Shown here: positions 60,339 to 64,000 of the stretch, one piece after another
Layout: every line of letters starts with the position of its first letter
How positions within the stretch are numbered: the stretch's first letter is position 1
From: Rhizobium sp. LC145
Lineage (GTDB): Bacteria > Pseudomonadota > Alphaproteobacteria > Rhizobiales > Rhizobiaceae
Direction: 5' to 3'
DNA: 64,000 nt
NCBI RefSeq assembly: GCF_001005825.1
Contig: NZ_LBHV01000004.1
Coordinates: 62,001-126,000, forward strand
Notes under the pieces: model-generated
Database searches by the model: none
The model's input: only the letters and a program-made list of their open reading frames with translations
Told to the model about the DNA's origin: nothing
Made by a program: the position numbers and the translations under genes

Positions 60339-61652
60339 ATGGCTGATATCCGCAACAATTTCGTCGGCATAAAGTCTCCGAACCCCTTCTGGCTCGCCTC
60401 CGCGCCGCCGACCGACAAGGCCTATAACGTGGAGCGCGCCTTCAAGGCAGGCTGGGGCGGCGTCGTCTGGAAGACGCTCGGTGAGGAAGGCCCGCCGGTC
60501 GTCAACGTCAACGGCCCGCGCTACGGCGCGATCTGGGGCGCAGACCGCCGGCTTCTCGGCCTCAACAATATCGAACTCATCACCGACCGCGACCTCTACA
60601 CCAATCTTCGCGAAATGAAGCAGGTGAAGAAGAACTGGCCGGACCGGGCGATCATCGCTTCGATCATGGTGCCCTGCACCGAGGAGGCCTGGAAGGCGAT
60701 CCTGCCGCTGGTGGAAGAGACCGAGGTGGACGGCATCGAGCTGAATTTCGGCTGTCCGCACGGCATGTCCGAGCGCGGCATGGGCGCCGCCGTCGGCCAG
60801 GTGCCGGAATATATCGAGATGGTGGTGCGCTGGTGCAAGCAATATACCCGCATGCCAGTGATCACCAAGCTGACGCCGAACGTCACCGACATCCGCAAGC
60901 CGGCCCGCGCCGCGAAAGCCGGCGGCACTGACGCCGTCAGCCTGATCAACACGATCAACTCGATCGTCTCCGTCGATCTCGACAATTTCGCGCCGAATCC
61001 TACCGTCGGCGGCAAGGGTTCGCATGGCGGCTATTGCGGCCCGGCGGTGAAGCCGATCGCGCTCAACATGGTGGCCGAGATCGCCCGCGATCCCGAGACA
61101 TACGGCCTGCCCATCTCCGGCATCGGCGGCATCACCACCTGGCGGGATGCGGCTGAATTCCTGGCACTCGGCGCCGGCAACGTGCAGGTCTGCACCGCGG
61201 CCATGACCTACGGCTTCAAGATCGTGCAGGAGATGATTACCGGCCTATCCGACTGGATGGACGCCAAGGGGCACCAATCGCTGGACGATATTATCGGTCG
61301 CGCCGTGCCTAACGTCACCGACTGGCAGTATCTCAACCTCAACTACATCGCCAAGGCGCATATCGATCAGGATGCCTGCATCAAATGCGGCCGCTGTCAC
61401 ATCGCCTGCGAGGACACTTCGCACCAGGCGATCACGCAATTCGTCGACGGTGTCCGCCATTTCGAGGTGATGGAAGAGGAATGCGTCGGCTGCAATCTCT
61501 GCGTCAACGTCTGTCCCGTCGAGAACTGCATCACCATGGAAGCGCTTCCGGCGGGCGAACTCGACAAGCGCACCGGCAAGGTGGTCGATCCCGTCTATGC
61601 CAACTGGACGACCCATCCGAACAATCCGATGGCCCGGCAGGCCGCGGAGTAG
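60339..61652 (+). CDS. preA: NAD-dependent dihydropyrimidine dehydrogenase subunit PreA
   Basis: 437 residues, FMN-binding TIM barrel (PNPFWLASAPPTDKAYNVE, NFGCPHGMSERGMGAAVGQ with the catalytic-loop environment, GIGGITTWRDAAEFLALGA), then two 4Fe-4S clusters (CIKCGRCHIACE and CVGCNLCVNVCPVENC). Reduces the pyrimidine ring in the cytoplasm. Dihydropyrimidinase and beta-ureidopropionase genes, which often follow, are replaced here by a toxin-antitoxin pair. Confidence 0.92.
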   Translation: MADIRNNFVGIKSPNPFWLASAPPTDKAYNVERAFKAGWGGVVWKTLGEEGPPVVNVNGPRYGAIWGADRRLLGLNNIELITDRDLYTNLREMKQVKKNWPDRAIIASIMVPCTEEAWKAILPLVEETEVDGIELNFGCPHGMSERGMGAAVGQVPEYIEMVVRWCKQYTRMPVITKLTPNVTDIRKPARAAKAGGTDAVSLINTINSIVSVDLDNFAPNPTVGGKGSHGGYCGPAVKPIALNMVAEIARDPETYGLPISGIGGITTWRDAAEFLALGAGNVQVCTAAMTYGFKIVQEMITGLSDWMDAKGHQSLDDIIGRAVPNVTDWQYLNLNYIAKAHIDQDACIKCGRCHIACEDTSHQAITQFVDGVRHFEVMEEECVGCNLCVNVCPVENCITMEALPAGELDKRTGKVVDPVYANWTTHPNNPMARQAAE

Positions 61653-61653
61653 C

Positions 61654-61693
61654 TTGCCCTGGTTCCTGATGGGTGTAATATGTTTTGTATTAC
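61654..61693 (+). promoter_or_regulatory. Promoter and operator of the RHH-MazF module
   Basis: GTAATA-TGTTTTG-TATTAC (61675-61693), perfect 6-base arms, overlaps TAATAT (61676-61681), which follows TTGCCC (61654-61659) by 16 bases. It is 14 bases before the antitoxin start. Likely autoregulatory site of the ribbon-helix-helix antitoxin. Confidence 0.6.
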
Positions 61694-61707
61694 CTCGGAG
61701 ATGAACC

Positions 61708-61947
61708 ATGGCAAGTTTGATGAGTTTCCGAATTGACGAGCACTTGAAGGATCAGTTCGCGGAAGCGGCCCAGACCAGGCATCTCACTCAGAGCGAAGCG
61801 ATCCGCGAGGCGTTGACGCTATACGTTCGCCGGGTTCGGAACGAACAGCTGCGGGATGCGGCAACCCGAATTAGACGGCATGAGGAAGAAGAGGCCGACG
61901 TGATGCGCTGGCTCTCATCGATGAGCGAGCCGATCGATGAAGATTGA
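61708..61947 (+). CDS. Ribbon-helix-helix antitoxin
   Basis: 79 residues. The N-terminal CopG/Arc-type ribbon-helix-helix (LMSFRIDEHLKDQFAEAA, LTQSEAIREALTLYV) binds DNA. The acidic C-terminal tail (HEEEEADVMRWLSSMSEPID) should wrap the MazF partner. It overlaps the toxin by 11 bases. ATG 61708 after CGGAGATGAACC. Confidence 0.85.
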   Translation: MASLMSFRIDEHLKDQFAEAAQTRHLTQSEAIREALTLYVRRVRNEQLRDAATRIRRHEEEEADVMRWLSSMSEPIDED

Positions 61948-62287
61948 GCGCGGTCGAATTTATCTGATGGCCGAGCGTGGTGACTATACGGGCAAGCCGA
62001 GACCGGTCGTGGTAATGCAAAACCCGAACGTTCAGTTGGAAAGCGTGATTGTCGTTCCCCTCACCTCTTACGATGCCGATGGTTCACCGATCCGCGTGGA
62101 GATCGAGCCGACCTTGGAGAACGGCTTGCAGAAGCGATCTTTCGCCATGTGCGACAAGATTACGACGCTTCCGAAAGCAAAACTCGGCATTTCCATCGGG
62201 ACTATGGATATCGGGAGGCTGTCGGAGATAAAGCAGGTTATCGTTGACTTGGTGGATGAAGGCGAGGCGCTGGACGAAACCGCTTGA
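61937..62287 (+). CDS. mazF: MazF/PemK family mRNA interferase toxin
   Basis: 116 residues. MazF features are ERGRIYLMAERGDYTGKPRP, the core VIVVPLTSYDAD and the hydrophobic strands to SEIKQVIVDLVD. MazF toxins cut mRNA at short sequences and block growth until neutralised. The overlap of 11 bases with the antitoxin and the position right after preA show a compact module inserted at the operon end. Confidence 0.88.
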   Translation: MKIERGRIYLMAERGDYTGKPRPVVVMQNPNVQLESVIVVPLTSYDADGSPIRVEIEPTLENGLQKRSFAMCDKITTLPKAKLGISIGTMDIGRLSEIKQVIVDLVDEGEALDETA

Positions 62288-62305
62288 TAAGGCTTCTCCA
62301 ACACT

Positions 62306-63277
62306 TCACGCACCGAACGATCGCCGATACGCGCTCGGGCTGGTCCCCAACTGTTTGCGGAAGTGATGCCGCATCGTCGCCGGCGTGCCGAAGCCGCTGG
62401 CAACGGCAATATCCTCAAGCGAGGTCTCGTCATTCTCCAGCAATCCGCGCGCATGCCGAAGGCGCTCCTTCAGGAGCCACGCGCCGACGCTTACGCCCGT
62501 CGTCTGCTCGAACCGCCGCTGGAACGTGCGCATGCTCATGCCCGCCTTCTTGGCGAGCACGCTGATGGGCTGCTCGGCATCGAGGTTCTGGCGCATCCAT
62601 TCGAGCAGCGGCCCCAGCCGCACGCCCTCGCGCTCGACGGGAACGGGCGCATGGATGAATTGCGCCTGCCCGCCTTCCCGGTGCGGCGGCAGCACGAGAC
62701 GCCGGGCGACGCTGTTGGCGGCCTCCGCGCCGAAATCGCCGCGAACCACATGCAGGCAGAGATCGATGCCCGCGGCACTTCCCGCAGCGGTCAGGATGCT
62801 GCCCTCGTCCATGTAGAGAACGCTCACATCGAAGGCGATGTCCGAATAGCGCTCCGCGAGCGAGGCGACATAGCGCCAATGCGTCGTCGCCCTGCGATTG
62901 CGAAGAAGGCCGGAAGCGGCAAGCACCGCGGCGCCCGAACACAGCGACATGATGCGCGCTCCGCGCTCATGGGCGGACCGCAAGGCTGCGATCAGGGTCT
63001 CGGGAACCTCCGCGTCGATCGCCCGCCAGCCCGGAACGATGATCAGATCCGCTTCGGCCATCGCTTCAAGCCCATGATCGACCAGAACGCTGAGCCCGCC
63101 CGCGGCCCTCAACGGGCCCGGTTCGATGCCGCAGACGGAATAGCGATACCAGCCCCCTCCCATTTCCGGACGCGGCAGGCCGAAGACTTCGTAGGCGATG
63201 CCGAACTCGAAGGTGCAGAGCCCGTCATAGGCGAGCACCGCTACACGGGGGCCGGAAAGAATTGAAGCTTTTGGCAT
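62306..63277 (-). CDS. GlxA/FtrA-type AraC regulator with DJ-1/PfpI domain
   Basis: 323 residues. The N-terminal DJ-1/PfpI-like domain (VAVLAYDGLCTFEFGIAYEV, DLIIVPGW, IMSLCSGAAVLAASG with the nucleophile-elbow cysteine) is followed by an AraC helix-turn-helix pair (LAKKAGMSMRTFQRRFEQTT, AVASGFGTPATMRHHFRKQL). Such regulators are usually divergent from rhodanese or small-molecule genes, as here. Start is ATG 63277 (MPKASIL) or 63298. Confidence 0.88.
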   Translation of the reverse strand: MPKASILSGPRVAVLAYDGLCTFEFGIAYEVFGLPRPEMGGGWYRYSVCGIEPGPLRAAGGLSVLVDHGLEAMAEADLIIVPGWRAIDAEVPETLIAALRSAHERGARIMSLCSGAAVLAASGLLRNRRATTHWRYVASLAERYSDIAFDVSVLYMDEGSILTAAGSAAGIDLCLHVVRGDFGAEAANSVARRLVLPPHREGGQAQFIHAPVPVEREGVRLGPLLEWMRQNLDAEQPISVLAKKAGMSMRTFQRRFEQTTGVSVGAWLLKERLRHARGLLENDETSLEDIAVASGFGTPATMRHHFRKQLGTSPSAYRRSFGA

Positions 63278-63369
63278 GATCTTTACGATAATCGTCATTA
63301 CGGCCAATTTCGCTTCGAACTAACATGAGGCACGGTCACGGGCAACATCAAACCGGAAAGGAAACACCG

Positions 63370-63777
63370 ATGCCGAGCCCCGTCGCCGAGATATTCGCCT
63401 CCCCCGAAGCCGTTGCCGAACATTACGCAAGAAAGCTCGCCTTCGAGACGGATTGTTGGGACGTTCACGCATCCCTGCAGGCCGGCCATTCGGATTTCGT
63501 GCTCCTCGACGTCCGTTCGCCGGCGCTGTTTGCAGCCTCTCACATTCCGGGGGCCCTCAACCTGCCGCACGGGAAGATGACTGCGCACCGCATGTCGGAA
63601 TGGCCGGCCGATACGCTCTTCATCGTTTATTGCGCAGGCCCTCATTGCAACGGCACCGACAAGGCGGCCCTGCGGCTCGCACGTCTCGGCCTGTCGGTGA
63701 AGGTCATGATCGGCGGCATGACCGGCTGGGCCGACGAAGGCTTCGCCTTCGAAAGCGCAGCCGTTGCCGCCGAATGA
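63370..63777 (+). CDS. Rhodanese-like domain protein
   Basis: 135 residues, single rhodanese domain. DVRSPALFAASHIPGALNLP is the N-terminal signature; the active-site cysteine is in VYCAGPHCNGTDKAA, and GGMTGWADEGF closes the fold. Transfers sulfane sulfur to thiols; target unknown. ATG 63370 with AAGGAAACACCG. Divergent from the GlxA-type regulator, its probable controller. Confidence 0.88.
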   Translation: MPSPVAEIFASPEAVAEHYARKLAFETDCWDVHASLQAGHSDFVLLDVRSPALFAASHIPGALNLPHGKMTAHRMSEWPADTLFIVYCAGPHCNGTDKAALRLARLGLSVKVMIGGMTGWADEGFAFESAAVAAE

Positions 63778-63783
63778 CGATCT

Positions 63784-63818
63784 CCGCTCCCGCCGGCCAA
63801 ACGGCGGGAGCGGTTGTC
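63784..63818. terminator. Bidirectional terminator
   Basis: Perfect 12-base stem CCGCTCCCGCCG / CGGCGGGAGCGG with loop GCCAAA, then TTGTCT. Between the convergent rhodanese and alcohol dehydrogenase genes. Confidence 0.8.
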
Positions 63819-63823
63819 TACCC

Positions 63824-64000
63824 TCAGAACTCGATCACGATCTTGCCGAAGGCGCCGCGATCGAGATGCGCGAAGGCCTCACGCGCCTCCTCGAAGCGAT
63901 AGCGCCTGTCGATCACCGGCTTGAGCCCGATCGCATCGACGGCACGAACAAAATCTTCCAGTGCCCGACGATGCCCGACGGAGATTCCCTGAACCGTGGG
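63824..64000 (-). CDS. NADP-dependent alcohol dehydrogenase/quinone oxidoreductase, C-terminal end (partial)
   Basis: The window ends within this gene; 58 residues are visible. The sequence [40 protein letters not shown] and [14 protein letters not shown] is the C-terminal part of a medium-chain dehydrogenase/quinone oxidoreductase (zinc-binding alcohol dehydrogenase-like). The stop is TGA at 63824-63826. Convergent with the rhodanese gene. Confidence 0.8.
   Translation of the reverse strand, partial: PTVQGISVGHRRALEDFVRAVDAIGLKPVIDRRYRFEEAREAFAHLDRGAFGKIVIEF

Noticed and set aside
1..64000. CRISPR array, rRNA operon, transposase or integrase
   Set aside because: No regularly spaced repeats, no rRNA-like sequence and no recombinase motif were seen.

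Overview
This window looks like chromosomal DNA of an alphaproteobacterium of the family Rhizobiaceae (Rhizobium/Agrobacterium/Ensifer/Shinella relatives). The reasons are the high G+C of coding DNA, rhizobial-type catabolic and transport operons, short RIME-like intergenic mosaic repeats, several TTG/GTG starts and typical rhizobial small proteins (DUF1127, DUF3329-like, DUF2325). No rRNA, CRISPR, transposase, integrase or replication origin was seen. Genus assignment is inference.

Layout. 1-11.4 kb is a purine/urate degradation locus: puuD (cut by the left edge) and guaD on the plus strand; puuE-uraD-allA-uraH on the minus strand. A HEPN/MNT toxin-antitoxin pair is embedded between uraD and allA. 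The same stretch holds a LysR/quinone reductase divergent pair, an FMN-dependent lactate dehydrogenase and a hicAB module. 11.4-18.2 kb: azlDC branched-chain amino acid exporter with an AraC regulator, a DUF1045 protein, an FAD oxidoreductase divergent from mnmD, a secreted protein and a GSU2403-type nucleotidyltransferase with its own operator. 18.2-24 kb: a 1214-residue multi-PAS hybrid histidine kinase and the DEAD-box helicase rhlE. 24.1-28 kb: a three-subunit membrane gluconate-type dehydrogenase. 28-29.6 kb: an aminoglycoside-nucleotidyltransferase-like protein and a DMT permease. 29.9-33.1 kb: a circularly permuted ATP-grasp / alpha-E / transglutaminase operon. 33.5-39.1 kb: a J-domain-like protein, then a xylose-type ROK regulator and ABC transporter (xylR, xylFHG).

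39.3-43 kb starts with tRNA-Arg(CCG). It is followed by about 3.5 kb of small, atypical, mostly unrecognised genes, which looks like an eroded integrated element. 43-51 kb: a FabF-like ketosynthase, an SDR and a TetR regulator face an RND efflux pair and an F420-reductase-like dehydrogenase. 51-58.8 kb: DUF1127, an agmatinase-like ureohydrolase, a CadC-like winged-helix/TPR regulator, GFA protein, small secreted proteins, a GluR0-like ligand-gated channel, a truncated hemoglobin and DUF423/DUF2325 proteins. 58.9-62.3 kb: preT-preA (reductive pyrimidine catabolism) followed by an RHH/MazF toxin-antitoxin pair. 62.3-64 kb: a GlxA/FtrA-type regulator divergent from a rhodanese, and the 3' end of an alcohol dehydrogenase cut by the right edge.

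How it works together: guanine is deaminated to xanthine (GuaD). Urate is oxidised by PuuD, and UraH, UraD and PuuE carry 5-hydroxyisourate to allantoate; AllA releases urea and glyoxylate from ureidoglycolate. PreTA starts uracil/thymine reduction. Xanthine dehydrogenase, allantoate hydrolase, dihydropyrimidinase and beta-ureidopropionase are not in the window. Recurrent features are three toxin-antitoxin modules (hicAB, mntA-hepT, RHH-mazF), each with a palindrome placed to act as an autoregulatory operator, and many clean inverted repeats in promoters of catabolic operons.
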